A stretch of 64,000 nt of DNA from Metabacillus litoralis (lineage in GTDB: Bacteria > Bacillota > Bacilli > Bacillales > Bacillaceae). Within the stretch, counting starts at the first letter, position 1. Every line of letters begins with the position of its first letter. The notes under the pieces were generated by a model. The model ran no database searches and had not been told where the DNA came from. It saw only the letters and a program-made list of their open reading frames with translations. The stretch spans positions 745,001 through 809,000 of the forward strand of contig NZ_CP033043.1 in the NCBI RefSeq assembly GCF_003667825.1. The letters are read 5' to 3'. Positions 8,562-17,821 of this stretch are shown piece after piece. Made by a program: the position numbers and the translations under genes.

Positions 8562-9005
8562 ATGTTTGCTACAATTGAGAGCACATTATTAGTAGATCAA
8601 GCTGAAGAACTTGCTAACTTGGTACTTCAATCAGAGATTGTTGTGGAGTATCGTCGTAGTTTCAATATATTAAAAAAAGATCAAGAAGCTCAACAACTAA
8701 TTCAGGAGTTTACTAAAATTAAGGACCTATACGAAGATGTTCAACGTTTCGGTAAATATCATCCTGATTATCGTAAAATTACAAAAGATTTGCGAGATAT
8801 TAAGCGTGAGGTAGATTTGAATGAAAGTATATCTAATTTTAAAAGAGCTGAGAATGAAGTACAATCTCTTCTAGATGAAATTAGTGTGCAAATCGGTCAA
8901 GCTGTTTCCATCCATGTTAAAGTTCCAACAGGTAACCCATTTTTTGAATCAAGTTGTGGCGGGGGATGCGGATCTGGTGGAAGTTGTGGGTGTAAGGTAT
9001 CCTAA
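8562..9005 (+). CDS. ylbF: YlbF, Y-complex RNA-processing regulator
   Basis: A 147-residue helical protein of the YlbF/YmcA family. With YmcA and YaaT it forms the Y-complex, which works with RNase Y in mRNA maturation and is needed for competence, sporulation and biofilm formation. The C-terminus is a Gly/Cys tail (SSCGGGCGSGGSCGCKVS) with four cysteines, as expected for the protein's iron-sulfur cluster ligands. The body is a long coiled region (residues ~10-110). TTGGAGGTG precedes the ATG. A terminator begins at the stop codon. Confidence 0.92.
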   Translation: MFATIESTLLVDQAEELANLVLQSEIVVEYRRSFNILKKDQEAQQLIQEFTKIKDLYEDVQRFGKYHPDYRKITKDLRDIKREVDLNESISNFKRAENEVQSLLDEISVQIGQAVSIHVKVPTGNPFFESSCGGGCGSGGSCGCKVS

Positions 9006-9037
9006 AACGAGTATTACTGCTCGTTTTCTTTTTTTGC
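9004..9037 (+). terminator. Terminator after ylbF
   Basis: AAAACGAG and CTCGTTTT form an 8-bp stem around an 8-base loop, followed by a T-rich run. It overlaps the ylbF stop. Confidence 0.85.
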
Positions 9038-9204
9038 TAAAATGTACAGACGATTAAAATAATACAGATTTAACTGATAATTTTTTAAAAATTTATCAAA
9101 TTAGCTTATACAAATATTGTTTATAAATTGAAAATTTGCTAGACTTTTTATTGGAAATACAGATGTTACTAATGTCTTTTAGATAACCTGAGGGAGACCA
9201 GAGT

Positions 9205-9477
9205 ATGTTTGAAAAGCGTCAAGGGATAGTTGTTTGGCTTCATACATTAAAACAATTAAAAATGCTTAGAAAATTTGGGAATGTTCATTATGTTTCAAAG
9301 AAATTAAAATACGTTGTCCTGTATTGTAATATGGATGTAACAGAGCAAACGATTCAAAAGCTCTCTTCCTACTCCTTTGTTAAACATGTTGAGCCCTCAT
9401 ACAAACCCTTTCTAAAGCTGGAATTTGAATCAAAAGTTGATAAAGCAAAAGAATATGATTACAAAATTGGCTTGTAG
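9205..9477 (+). CDS. ylbG: YlbG (DUF2129 family protein)
   Basis: A 90-residue protein that matches YlbG by position and family features: the opening [25 protein letters not shown] and the C-terminal V-K-H-V-E-P-S motif. The family is small, cytoplasmic and of unknown function, with a ferredoxin-like alpha/beta pattern. GAGGGAGA lies ahead of the ATG. It is terminated by a strong bidirectional hairpin. Confidence 0.88.
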   Translation: MFEKRQGIVVWLHTLKQLKMLRKFGNVHYVSKKLKYVVLYCNMDVTEQTIQKLSSYSFVKHVEPSYKPFLKLEFESKVDKAKEYDYKIGL

Positions 9478-9493
9478 TTATTAAACTACATCC

Positions 9494-9525
9494 AAAAAAG
9501 GCTGACAATAGTGTCAGCCTTTTTC
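9494..9525. terminator. Bidirectional terminator, ylbG / 9584 gene
   Basis: AAAAAAGGCTGAC and GTCAGCCTTTTT form a perfect stem around a 6-base loop, with an A-run on one side and a T-run on the other. It lies between convergent genes. Confidence 0.9.
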
Positions 9526-9583
9526 CATTTGTTGAAAAGTTAGGTCGTGATCGTAGTGACTAGTTTTAAGTGTGAAGTATATG

Positions 9584-9973
9584 CTATTGAAGAGGAGGGA
9601 TAAGATGGTTTAGTCTTAAAATCCCAATCAGATATTGGTAGTAAAGATCCGTTTCATTAAACATACTTGATGGTTTAACATCAAACGAAATAATATTCTT
9701 CTGCAATGTTTTAGCCAATTCATTAAATAAATCATATCGTTTGTTTTCTAATAGGTTCGGATTAGGTATCCCTTCCCTGCATATATATAAGGCTTGGAAA
9801 TTTCCTGGATCAGTAGGTTTCATAATTACCACAACGGAAGTAACATCTTTGTCATTCAATTTTGTATGTAAAGCTAGTAAATGAGTCACTCGATGTTTAT
9901 TAGCCATTGCTGTTTCAATTAACTCATAAATATCAGAATAACCCTCACCTAATTCAATAAAACGCTGTATCAT
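9584..9973 (-). CDS. Conserved hypothetical protein, 129 aa
   Basis: A cytoplasmic alpha/beta protein beginning MIQRFIELGEGYSDIYEL. It has a likely central sheet (VTHLLALHTKL, VTSVVVIMKP, FQALYICREG) and a C-terminal helical tail ending LNHLIPPLQ. There are no membrane segments and no catalytic motif that I can name. I believe similar proteins occur beside ylbG or rsmD in other bacilli (DUF7147-type), but this is from memory and unconfirmed. GGGGGAAG precedes the ATG. It is convergent with ylbG and upstream of the small-RNA gene on the same strand. Confidence 0.65.
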   Translation of the reverse strand: MIQRFIELGEGYSDIYELIETAMANKHRVTHLLALHTKLNDKDVTSVVVIMKPTDPGNFQALYICREGIPNPNLLENKRYDLFNELAKTLQKNIISFDVKPSSMFNETDLYYQYLIGILRLNHLIPPLQ

Positions 9974-10145
9974 TAAAAACTTCCCCCTGATAAAAAATTT
10001 AACAATATTTCATTTAACCGATCCAACTATACCATGTAAATTGTAAAAAGAGAAGTTTGACAATAGTATATAGATGTTTTCTTGAAAACATGGATGATCG
10101 TCGAGTGCTAATCCTAAATCCTTTGTCTAGTAATAAATTTCTAAT

Positions 10146-10332
10146 AAAAAAAACCCTACAGAAATTAAACTGTAGGGTCCCTCAATACCTTTTAAACTAA
10201 AAGGCTGAAGGCAAAGGGAGAGGAGAAACCGGAGGAAGAACTTATGGGGAAACGTAAGTCTTCTCCGCGGTTGGCAACAACATCAACGAATCGATGTTGT
10301 TACTAATCATTATCACCAAATGGCTAATGAGT
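10146..10332 (-). ncRNA. csfG: Probable CsfG sporulation small RNA
   Basis: A minus-strand unit in the ylbG-rsmD gap, where csfG lies in B. subtilis as I recall. It has a 5' hairpin AACAACATC/GATGTTGTT, then C-rich single-stranded stretches (CTTCCTCC, CTCCTCTCCC, TTTCCCC) complementary to Shine-Dalgarno sequences, then a terminator with stem ACCCTACA/TGTAGGGT and eight Ts. Total is ~187 nt. Upstream, TGAATA (10370-10365) and CATAATG (10345-10339) resemble a SigG-type promoter with a 19-bp spacer. CsfG is a forespore small RNA under SigF/SigG control. Identity rests on location and architecture, without an alignment. Confidence 0.65.
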
Positions 10333-10338
10333 ATACAT

Positions 10339-10370
10339 CATTATGTAATTTTTTCTTAACTTTTTATTCA
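10339..10370 (-). promoter_or_regulatory. SigG/SigF-like promoter of csfG candidate
   Basis: On the minus strand TGAATA is followed after 19 bp by CATAATG, close to the SigG pattern TGAATA-N17/18-CATACTA. The spacing is one base long and the last base differs. A SigA-like reading (TTAAGA-18-TATACT) just downstream is an alternative. Confidence 0.45.
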
Positions 10371-10552
10371 ACTGCAAATCAAATAGAGAAAATATAAGTA
10401 TAGGAAACAATATTCATTGAAGAAAATACTACTAATAAGTTTAGATATTGTAACAAACGGAAGGCCTATGGTAGGATTAAGTGAAAACTCTAATAAATCA
10501 TGTATTTATCTATATTTATATCATGTAAAATTAAAAAGTAGTGGTGAACGTA

Positions 10553-11122
10553 ATGAGAGTAGTATCTGGAAACTATAAAGGGAGACAGCTTAAAGCTGTA
10601 CCTGGAACAACAACAAGACCAACAACTGATAAAGTTAAGGAAGCTATCTTTAATATGGTTGGTCCATATTTTGATGGAGGCCTAGCGTTAGATTTATTTG
10701 CCGGTAGCGGAGGGTTAGGAATTGAAGCACTTAGTCGGGGAATTGAACGCTGTATCTTTGTTGATCGTGAGCCAAAGGCGATACAAACAATACATAAAAA
10801 TTTAGAGATTTGTCAAGCTACCGAATTTGAGGTATATCGTAATGATGCAGAAAGAGCATTAAAGGCGATAATTAAAAGGGAGTTACGCTTTCAATTAATC
10901 TTATTAGATCCACCGTATAAGCAACAAAAATTGAAAGCGCTTTTAAAAATGATAAGTGAAAATGGCTTATTAGACAAAAACGGTTTTATTGTTACTGAGC
11001 ATGGTGCTGACATAGTACTTACTAAAGAATTTGAGGAACTTGTTCAAGTTAAACAAGAAACCTATGGTACCAGTTCAATTACCATTTATAGTTATAAGGA
11101 AGCGATTGGGGAGGATGAATAA
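10553..11122 (+). CDS. rsmD: 16S rRNA m2G966 methyltransferase RsmD
   Basis: A 189-residue class I SAM-dependent methyltransferase that modifies the 2-amino group of 16S rRNA G966 (E. coli numbering) in the assembling 30S subunit. The SAM-binding motif DLFAGSGGLG is at residues 47-56 and the catalytic DPPY at 119-122. ATG 10553 is preferred over the in-frame GTGs at 10541 and 10544, since those form the GTGGTG ribosome binding site and the family begins MRVVSG. The stop abuts the coaD start, so the two genes are one operon, as in B. subtilis (ylbH-coaD). Confidence 0.94.
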   Translation: MRVVSGNYKGRQLKAVPGTTTRPTTDKVKEAIFNMVGPYFDGGLALDLFAGSGGLGIEALSRGIERCIFVDREPKAIQTIHKNLEICQATEFEVYRNDAERALKAIIKRELRFQLILLDPPYKQQKLKALLKMISENGLLDKNGFIVTEHGADIVLTKEFEELVQVKQETYGTSSITIYSYKEAIGEDE

Positions 11123-11606
<484 letters not shown>

Positions 11607-11608
<2 letters not shown>

Positions 11609-11636
11609 AAGGTGAGGGAGATCCTCACCTTTTTTA
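11607..11636 (+). terminator. Terminator of rsmD-coaD
   Basis: GGTGAGG and CCTCACC pair around GAGAT and are followed by seven Ts. Confidence 0.9.
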
Positions 11637-11655
11637 GATATTTTGGTTATTTGCT

Positions 11656-12879
11656 TTATGATAATTTCGTAAAAACGTTCCTTTTTCCATAAAGAATAAT
11701 ATATAGCAGTAAAGACGCTAATGTTATGATGGGGCCAGTATGGATAACTATTTCCCAATAGCTTTTAGCCCATTCAGGTCCATTTGTCATTAAGATAACA
11801 GGTAATTCACTTGTATCGTGAGCTTGTAGATTCAAGTACAATGGCTTGAACAACAAGTAAGCAATGAACGAAGAATAGATACCTTGTAGGATTCTAGCGA
11901 TGAAAAATGGCTTAAATCTAATATCAGTGTCAGCTAAAATACTTGCAACTTGTGCCTGTATTGACAATCCTCCAAAAGCTAAAATAAAGCTTGCAATCAT
12001 AACTTTATCTAAAAGGCTCGCATTGGTTTCACTCACTAACTGATTGCCTAAAGTAATTTCAAAGATGCCGGTAATAAGAGGGACGCTTAAATCAGTAGCT
12101 ATGTGAAAAAATGCTAAAAATCCGGAGAAAATAAGACCAATTATCTCCGTAACAGAAATGATGGCTAAAATTTTATTGAATACCGAGAAAAGGATTATAA
12201 ATCCGCCAATCATTAGTAATGTTTGGATTGATGATATGACGGCATCTCCAAGCATTTTTCCTAATGGCCTGGTTTCACTCACTCTTGTAGCATGCAGCTC
12301 CTTAAAAGCAATTGAAAGAGGTGAAAAGAAGGACTTCTTTTTCTTGGGTTGAATGGCTGAATCTGATCCTCCATAAAATCTCATTGTTAATCCAACACCT
12401 AAATTCCCTAAATAATGTGATGCAGCTAATAATATACCAAGTGAAGGATTGTCAAAAAAACCAACTGCAACGGCACCGAAAATAAATAAAGGGTTTGATG
12501 AACTTGTAAATGATACAAGTCGCTCTGCCTGAATTGTGGTTAGTTGTTTTTCCTGCCTCATTCTTGCCGTAAGCTTTGCCCCAGCTGGATTACCTGAAGC
12601 CATCCCCATTGCCCATACAAAACCACCTACACCTGGAACTCGAAAAATCGGTCTCATCAGTGGCTCTAAAAGAACTCCAATAAATTTGACAACACCAAAG
12701 CCAATAAGAAGTTCGGAAACAATAAAAAAAGGAAGAAGTGATGGAAAAACGACTTCCCACCAAATTGAAAGTCCCCTTGTTGATGCATCAAGAGACTCCT
12801 TAGGATTAAGAATAATGGCAACTGTTAAGCCGCTAATAAAAATAGCTAAGATAATTGTTTTAAGTTTTGAAAGACTCAA
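11656..12879 (-). CDS. ylbJ: Sporulation integral membrane protein YlbJ
   Basis: A 407-residue polytopic protein with the nucleoside-recognition (Gate) domain architecture shared with SpoIIIAE-associated and SpmA/SpmB-like proteins. YlbJ is made in the mother cell under SigE and is needed for proper heat-resistant spores. The segment GFVWAMGMASGNPAGAKLTA around residue 90 is the conserved Gate loop. Translation starts at TTG (12877-12879, minus strand) with GGAGG 9 bp upstream. A SigE promoter pattern lies at 12945-12973. The transported substrate, if any, is unknown. Confidence 0.9.
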   Translation of the reverse strand: MSLSKLKTIILAIFISGLTVAIILNPKESLDASTRGLSIWWEVVFPSLLPFFIVSELLIGFGVVKFIGVLLEPLMRPIFRVPGVGGFVWAMGMASGNPAGAKLTARMRQEKQLTTIQAERLVSFTSSSNPLFIFGAVAVGFFDNPSLGILLAASHYLGNLGVGLTMRFYGGSDSAIQPKKKKSFFSPLSIAFKELHATRVSETRPLGKMLGDAVISSIQTLLMIGGFIILFSVFNKILAIISVTEIIGLIFSGFLAFFHIATDLSVPLITGIFEITLGNQLVSETNASLLDKVMIASFILAFGGLSIQAQVASILADTDIRFKPFFIARILQGIYSSFIAYLLFKPLYLNLQAHDTSELPVILMTNGPEWAKSYWEIVIHTGPIITLASLLLYIILYGKRNVFTKLS

Positions 12880-12944
12880 AATGTGACGCCTCCTAAATTA
12901 AACACACATGTATGAAAATAAGGATCATACAGCTTTTCCAAACA

Positions 12945-12973
12945 ATTGTACAATCCTTACTAATTCAATATAC
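12945..12973 (-). promoter_or_regulatory. SigE-type promoter of ylbJ
   Basis: On the minus strand GTATATT (12973-12967) and TGTACAAT (12952-12945) are separated by 14 bp. This fits the SigE consensus KMATATT-N14-CATACANT closely and agrees with the known SigE dependence of ylbJ. Confidence 0.65.
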
Positions 12974-13218
12974 GTGAATAGGTGGACATTTTAGACCATA
13001 AGAATGTCATAGGAGCATAAATAAACATCTTAGGTTCACACCATAGTATTTTCTCTAACAGAACTATAACTATAGTCACAAGACCTCGGTGCGTGCAGTA
13101 TTAAATGTAGCAATTACTACTATTATTGCTCTAAACTTGATGGTAAATCTGTTGCGAAATATACTAATAAGTTAGTCATATATTTTATCCTATTCCAGTG
13201 GAAAAGGAGGAACTCTCC
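12974..13218. other. Divergent gap ylbJ-ylbK, little content
   Basis: Apart from the ylbJ promoter to its left, I see no convincing promoter, hairpin or reading frame before the ylbK ribosome binding site AAGGAGG at 13204-13210. Confidence 0.5.
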
Positions 13219-14010
13219 TTGAAAAAAGAACCCAAAATCGGACTAGCGCTTGGTTCAGGAGGTGCAAGAGGATTTGCTCATTTAGGAGTATTAAAGGTTT
13301 TAAGAGAAAATGGTATACCAATCGATTTAATAGCCGGTAGCAGTATGGGAGCTGTCGTTGGAACCTTGTATGCAGCAGGAACGAGTATAGAAAGACTTTA
13401 TCAGTTTGCATTAGCGTTTAAGAGGAAATATTATTTAGATTATACCGTACCTAAAATGGGGTTTATCTCAGGAAATCGTGTAAAAGAGCTAATTCGGTTG
13501 TTTACACACCAAAAACACTTTCATCAATTAAATATTCCTGTTGCAGTTGTTGCAACTGATTTATATGATGGGAAAAAGGTTATATTTAAAGAAGGGCCAG
13601 TTGCAGATGCTGTCCGTGCAAGTATTGCCATACCAGGAATATTTGTCCCTGAAAAGATAGATGGAAGGTTGTTAGTGGACGGTGGAGTGGTTGATCGGGT
13701 GCCCGTTTCGGTTGTAAAGGAGATGGGTGCTGATATCGTCATTGCTGTAGATGTGTCACATGTGAAAAAAAATGAAGACATTACATCTATTTTTGATGTT
13801 ATACTCCAAAGCTTAGATATAATGCAGGATGAACTAGTTCATCACAGGGAGATAGCATCTGATGTGATGATAAGACCACATGTTGAGCAGTATAGTTCAA
13901 GAGCATTTACAAATATTAAAGAAATTATTGAGATTGGGGAAACAGAAGCTCAGAAACATGTAGAAAAAATTCAAGATCTTATCGTAAAGTGGAAGGAGAC
14001 AAATTTTTAA
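13219..14010 (+). CDS. ylbK: Patatin-like phospholipase YlbK (RssA-like)
   Basis: A 263-residue patatin/RssA-type serine hydrolase. The oxyanion motif GSGGARG is at residues 12-18, the nucleophile Ser42 lies in GSSMG, and the Asp of the VDGG motif (~154-157) completes the Ser-Asp dyad. Family members are acyl hydrolases acting on lipid esters; the substrate of YlbK is unknown. TTG 13219 is chosen because AAGGAGG is 8 bp upstream; the longer GTG start at 13198 would precede that site. The stop overlaps the ylbL start (TAATG), indicating translational coupling. Confidence 0.9.
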   Translation: MKKEPKIGLALGSGGARGFAHLGVLKVLRENGIPIDLIAGSSMGAVVGTLYAAGTSIERLYQFALAFKRKYYLDYTVPKMGFISGNRVKELIRLFTHQKHFHQLNIPVAVVATDLYDGKKVIFKEGPVADAVRASIAIPGIFVPEKIDGRLLVDGGVVDRVPVSVVKEMGADIVIAVDVSHVKKNEDITSIFDVILQSLDIMQDELVHHREIASDVMIRPHVEQYSSRAFTNIKEIIEIGETEAQKHVEKIQDLIVKWKETNF

Positions 14011-15035
14011 TGAAGAATAAATCACTGCTTAGATCCAGTCTAATTTTTTTAATTATTATCCTTATCATATCCTTCATTAAACTTCCGTACTACATTACTC
14101 AACCCGGTATGGCATCGGAATTGGAGCCAATTATTAAGGTTGAAAATGGTGATGAAAATGAGAAAGGGAGTTTTTCCTTAACAACTGTCCGCTTCGGTAG
14201 GGCAAACCCTTTTACATATATATGGGCCAAGCTTCAAGACTACCATTATATTCATCCATTAGAAGATATTAAAAGAGAAGATGAAACAGATAAAGAGTAT
14301 TTTAACAGACAATTACATATGATGGAGGTTTCACAAGAATCAGCCATAACAATTGCCTATCAAAAAGCAAATAAAAAGGTTGAGTATACATTTCATGGCA
14401 TTTATGTTGATGGAATAATTAAGGAAATGCCTGCAGGAAGTATATTAGAAGTTGGAGATCGCATATACAAGGTAGATAATAAAGAATTTCAAACAGCTGA
14501 AGAATTTATAGAATATGTTAGTCAGAAAAAAGAAGGAGAAGAAGTAACAATTACTTTTGAGCGTGAAGGGAAGCAGGACCAAGCAACGCTGCCTTTAGCA
14601 TCATTCCCTAATGATCCCGATAAAGTAGGGATTGGAATATCGTTAGTGACAGATCGACAATTAGATGTAGACCCTGATATTGAATTGAAAACTGAGGAAA
14701 TTGGGGGGCCTTCAGCTGGTCTAATGATGTCGCTAGAAATATATAATCAATTAACAGAAGGTGATTTGACCAAAGGGTATGAAATAGCTGGGACAGGAAC
14801 AATTAGTTCGACAGGGGAAGTAGGACCTATTGGTGGTATTTCGCAGAAAATTGTCGCAGCAGATCGACAAGGAATTGACGTATTTTTTGCTCCTAATGAA
14901 AAAGACAGCCCAACATCAAATTATAAAGAAGCCATTGAAACAGGTGAAAACATTCAGACTAAGATGGAAATTATTCCGATAGACACCTTTGATGAAGCAG
15001 TAGAATATTTACAAAGCTTAAAAGAGAAAGGATGA
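14010..15035 (+). CDS. ylbL: PDZ and Lon-type secreted protease YlbL
   Basis: A 341-residue protein, the same length as in B. subtilis, with an N-terminal membrane anchor (residues ~10-27), a PDZ domain (~125-200) and a Lon-like S16 protease domain. The Ser235 nucleophile lies in GGPSAG and Lys280 in ISQKI, giving a Ser-Lys dyad. YlbL faces outside; in B. subtilis it degrades the cell-division inhibitor YneA after DNA damage, together with CtpA. The ATG is coupled to the ylbK stop, with AAGGAG upstream. The terminator overlaps its 3' end. Confidence 0.93.
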   Translation: MKNKSLLRSSLIFLIIILIISFIKLPYYITQPGMASELEPIIKVENGDENEKGSFSLTTVRFGRANPFTYIWAKLQDYHYIHPLEDIKREDETDKEYFNRQLHMMEVSQESAITIAYQKANKKVEYTFHGIYVDGIIKEMPAGSILEVGDRIYKVDNKEFQTAEEFIEYVSQKKEGEEVTITFEREGKQDQATLPLASFPNDPDKVGIGISLVTDRQLDVDPDIELKTEEIGGPSAGLMMSLEIYNQLTEGDLTKGYEIAGTGTISSTGEVGPIGGISQKIVAADRQGIDVFFAPNEKDSPTSNYKEAIETGENIQTKMEIIPIDTFDEAVEYLQSLKEKG

Positions 15036-15056
15036 ATTTTGTCCTTTCTCTTTTTT
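15021..15056 (+). terminator. Terminator of ylbK-ylbL
   Basis: AAAGAGAAAGGA and TCCTTTCTCTTT form a 12-bp stem followed by Ts. It begins inside the ylbL reading frame. Confidence 0.85.
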
Positions 15057-15145
15057 ATAAACATTAATAAACGCTCAGAGCGGAAAAAGAGGTCAACTTA
15101 GAATTTGAGATTACAAAAGGTTAAGTTTAAATAATTCTATAGCTA

Positions 15146-16354
15146 TTATCTCACTCTAATAGGTGGAGTTGAGAACTCTTCTTTTAACCGCTTCGTGCGA
15201 ATTGGTTCATCATAAATCATTTGATAGGCATGTGCAGCTTTAATATCCAAATCCAGCAATGGATGGTCAAAAGAAGTAACTTTAGATATTAGCGGCAGCA
15301 TTAATTGTTTTTTTATATGACTTAAATAAGCCTGACCTTCTGTAGACATCCCTAGAAGTCTAACATATGGTGATGTTTGGCCTTCATTCATACATTTCAT
15401 TTGTTCTTTTGTTGTGTTAGTTAATATATGAGTACATAGTCTTTGAAGTCTTGTCCATGTATAGCGTTTTGTTTTTAACGATTCCATAAACTCTTGGAAA
15501 CTTAAAGCACTTTGAATGCATCTTTTTATTCTATGCTCTAATCCTTCTTCAACTTCGTAAATTGAACCAATTTCCTTGGTTGTCATCGTCATAATCCGAT
15601 ATTTTAATAATTGAAAATAAAGTTCCCAACGGTGTAAGTGATAATCTTTTTTGTTTTCTTGAAGGAGTTGTAAAGTGACTTCAGGTACATAACTTTGAAT
15701 GTGATGATTTTCTGAAAATAATGCTTTACGAATACTAGTTGCACTTGCAATTGTAGGTGATCGAAACTGCTCATCATGATAACCTGCAGAGGTACGTTTT
15801 ATTGTTAAAGGCTCTATGTTTGAATGCTGCTTAAGAATTGCGCGAACATAATAAAACCCTAAAATATTGTTAGGTAATGAAAGATCTAATAATTCTTTAT
15901 CACCGTTCAAATTCTTGTATGCCAGAGTTAATGCATTCGGATAACTAACCCCAGTTTTTACATAATGTTGGATTAAGTCTTCATATTCTGCCTTTGATTG
16001 TTCTAGAAAATGATTTGTGGAAATAAAAGGATTGATATCTCCTAATTCACTGCCGAAGCATAAATGATCACAACCTAAAGCATCAAGAATAGATACAGCA
16101 CCACTAGCAAATGTTTCTGCCTTTTGCGTTGCAAATGCGTAAGGTAATTCTACAACAAGATCAACACCACAATATAAGGCCATTTTTGTACGAGTCCATT
16201 TTGATACAATTGCTGGTTCTCCCCTTTGTAGGAAATGACCACTCATTACAGCAATTACAACAGAAGCATTTGACTTTTTAATCGATTCTCTCAAGTGATA
16301 TAAATGACCATTATGAAATGGATTATATTCAACAACTAGACCTACTACACTCAT
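15146..16354 (-). CDS. tmcAL: tRNA-Met cytidine acetate ligase TmcAL
   Basis: A 402-residue enzyme of the nucleotidyltransferase superfamily (formerly YlbM). It makes N4-acetylcytidine at the wobble position of elongator tRNA-Met by activating acetate with ATP. The HxGH motif in NPFHNGH lies at residues 11-17, followed by VVIAVMSGHFLQRGEPA. The ATG giving MSVVGLVVEYNPF is preferred, with GTGGTG upstream; the seven-residue longer ATG start lacks family support. It is convergent with ylbL and its 3' end may use the same bidirectional region. Confidence 0.92.
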   Translation of the reverse strand: MSVVGLVVEYNPFHNGHLYHLRESIKKSNASVVIAVMSGHFLQRGEPAIVSKWTRTKMALYCGVDLVVELPYAFATQKAETFASGAVSILDALGCDHLCFGSELGDINPFISTNHFLEQSKAEYEDLIQHYVKTGVSYPNALTLAYKNLNGDKELLDLSLPNNILGFYYVRAILKQHSNIEPLTIKRTSAGYHDEQFRSPTIASATSIRKALFSENHHIQSYVPEVTLQLLQENKKDYHLHRWELYFQLLKYRIMTMTTKEIGSIYEVEEGLEHRIKRCIQSALSFQEFMESLKTKRYTWTRLQRLCTHILTNTTKEQMKCMNEGQTSPYVRLLGMSTEGQAYLSHIKKQLMLPLISKVTSFDHPLLDLDIKAAHAYQMIYDEPIRTKRLKEEFSTPPIRVR

Positions 16355-16375
16355 GTAATCACCACTCTTATTCAT

Positions 16376-16667
16376 TCTATTATTTTCCTATGGGTAATTT
16401 TTATAATATTATAGGGTATAAAGAACAATCTATAAACCTTTGGAAGGAAATTATCATCTAAGATAGCCAATAAATCTTACCTATTATTAACGATTTCAGA
16501 GTAAGCAATATAATTAAAGGTGAAAATATATAATAATAATCCTTTAAAAACGAAAAGTAAGCTTGTTATTACAACACAAAATTTAAATAGGGTATCAACA
16601 TTATTAAGATGGTTTTGTTTTGAAAATAAAGGTTTATCATGTATACTTACACTGTAAAGAAAAAATA
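16376..16667. other. Gap tmcAL-yceD without a gene
   Basis: An AT-rich stretch. A 65-codon minus-strand frame is present (16477-16674), but it lacks a ribosome binding site and resembles no family, so it is not called. The only recognisable element is the promoter at the right end (16668-16696). Confidence 0.5.
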
Positions 16668-16696
16668 TTGACAAATATAATTGCGAAGGCTATAAT
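16668..16696 (+). promoter_or_regulatory. Strong SigA promoter of yceD-rpmF
   Basis: TTGACA (16668-16673), a 17-bp spacer and TATAAT (16691-16696) match the vegetative consensus exactly. It lies 28 bp ahead of the yceD start, as befits a ribosomal protein operon. Confidence 0.9.
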
Positions 16697-16724
16697 TACC
16701 TTTGTTGCCTTGAGGTGATACGAT

Positions 16725-17243
16725 TTGAAATGGACAATTAGTCAACTACATCAATTACAAAGCAAGGGATTAAAATTTGATGAAGAAATTGATTTAAGCG
16801 ATTGGATCAAAAGTCAATCTGACATTCGTGATATTTCGCCAGTAAATGTTAAAGGAAGAGCCGATATAAGCTCGACTAAAGTAACATTCCATCTGTCAAT
16901 TTCAGGTTCAATGGTTTTACCTTGTTCACGAACATTAGTGGATGTTCCGTATCCATTTTTAATTGATACAACGGAAACATTTTTATTAAAACCCGCAGAC
17001 TATGAAACGTCAGAGGATTTCTATTTACCGGAGGGTGAAATCGTTGATTTAACTCCTTTAATAAAAGAAATTCTTCTTGTAGAAATTCCGATGCAGGTAT
17101 TCTGTGATGATGTAAGAAATGAAGAAGGGGCAGCTCCACAATCTGGTAGAGACTGGGAAGTTATTTCTGAGGAAGATCAACAAAACAAGGTTGATCCAAG
17201 ATTGGCTGGACTAGCTAAATTCTTCGAAAATGAAGAAAGCTAA
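16725..17243 (+). CDS. yceD: YceD family protein (DUF177)
   Basis: A 172-residue protein of the YceD/DUF177 family (YlbN in B. subtilis), nearly always encoded just before rpmF. Homologues are linked to 23S rRNA accumulation in plants and E. coli. The conserved Cys lies in VLPCSRTLVDV, and the C-terminal half has the typical QVFCDDVRNEEG and DPRLAGLAKFF segments. Start is TTG with GAGGTGA 6 bp upstream. It shares the strong promoter with rpmF. Confidence 0.92.
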   Translation: MKWTISQLHQLQSKGLKFDEEIDLSDWIKSQSDIRDISPVNVKGRADISSTKVTFHLSISGSMVLPCSRTLVDVPYPFLIDTTETFLLKPADYETSEDFYLPEGEIVDLTPLIKEILLVEIPMQVFCDDVRNEEGAAPQSGRDWEVISEEDQQNKVDPRLAGLAKFFENEES

Positions 17244-17332
17244 TGATTTTTTGTATAGCTTAAAAAGCAATTGAGCCGATGCGTTTGTATCGGTTTCACA
17301 AATGCGTAATGCTCTTTAAGGAGGTGGGAATA

Positions 17333-17506
17333 ATGGCTGTACCTTTTAGAAGAACTTCTAAAACGAGAAAACGACTACGTCGTACACATTTTAAATTACA
17401 AGTACCTGGTATGGTAGAATGCCCAAACTGCGGTGAAAGCAAACTTGCTCACCGTGTATGTAAAGCATGTGGAACATACAAAGGAAAAGACGTTGTAAGC
17501 AAATAA
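17333..17506 (+). CDS. rpmF: Ribosomal protein bL32
   Basis: A 57-residue, strongly basic protein of the 50S subunit. It begins [19 protein letters not shown] and carries two CxxC pairs (CPNC and CKAC) that bind zinc, so it is the zinc-containing (C+) form. The ATG at 17333 follows AAGGAGGTG; an upstream in-frame start at 17279 would add a non-homologous leader. A strong terminator lies 16 bp after the stop. Confidence 0.97.
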   Translation: MAVPFRRTSKTRKRLRRTHFKLQVPGMVECPNCGESKLAHRVCKACGTYKGKDVVSK

Positions 17507-17521
17507 TAATTTGTTTCAACG

Positions 17522-17558
17522 AGGCGTAAGGACATTGTTCCTTACGCCTTTTATTTTT
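17522..17558 (+). terminator. Terminator of yceD-rpmF
   Basis: AGGCGTAAGGA and TCCTTACGCCT form an 11-bp stem around a 6-base loop and are followed by a T-rich tail. From 17559 to 17805 I see no further feature. Confidence 0.92.
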
Positions 17559-17821
17559 CTATAGATTTTCCCTCACTTCATATTTTCACTCACCCCCTGA
17601 GATTTTTCCGTTTCTTTACGTAGTAGTTAATTCAGTTATTGAGTATAAGTGCATAAAACTTTTATGTTTCCTTTCAGACCGCTAATCGTCGAGCTTTTAA
17701 TAAAGAAACAACTTTTTGTTGTGTTGCATTTAAAAATTTTATCTAATAGATAATAAGGGACCTAAAGCAACAAAGAGTATTTTTCCTGAGTTTAAATTTT
17801 TAGATGGGAGGGTATGGAAGA

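Noticed and set aside
10242..10304. Plus-strand 20-codon frame starting ATGGGGAAACG with GGAGGAAG upstream
   Set aside because: The apparent ribosome binding site is the complement of the C-rich loops of the minus-strand small RNA, and the frame spans its 5' hairpin. No protein family is suggested.
16477..16674. 65-codon minus-strand frame between tmcAL and yceD
   Set aside because: No ribosome binding site, no recognisable motif, very AT-rich, and it overlaps the strong plus-strand rpmF promoter.
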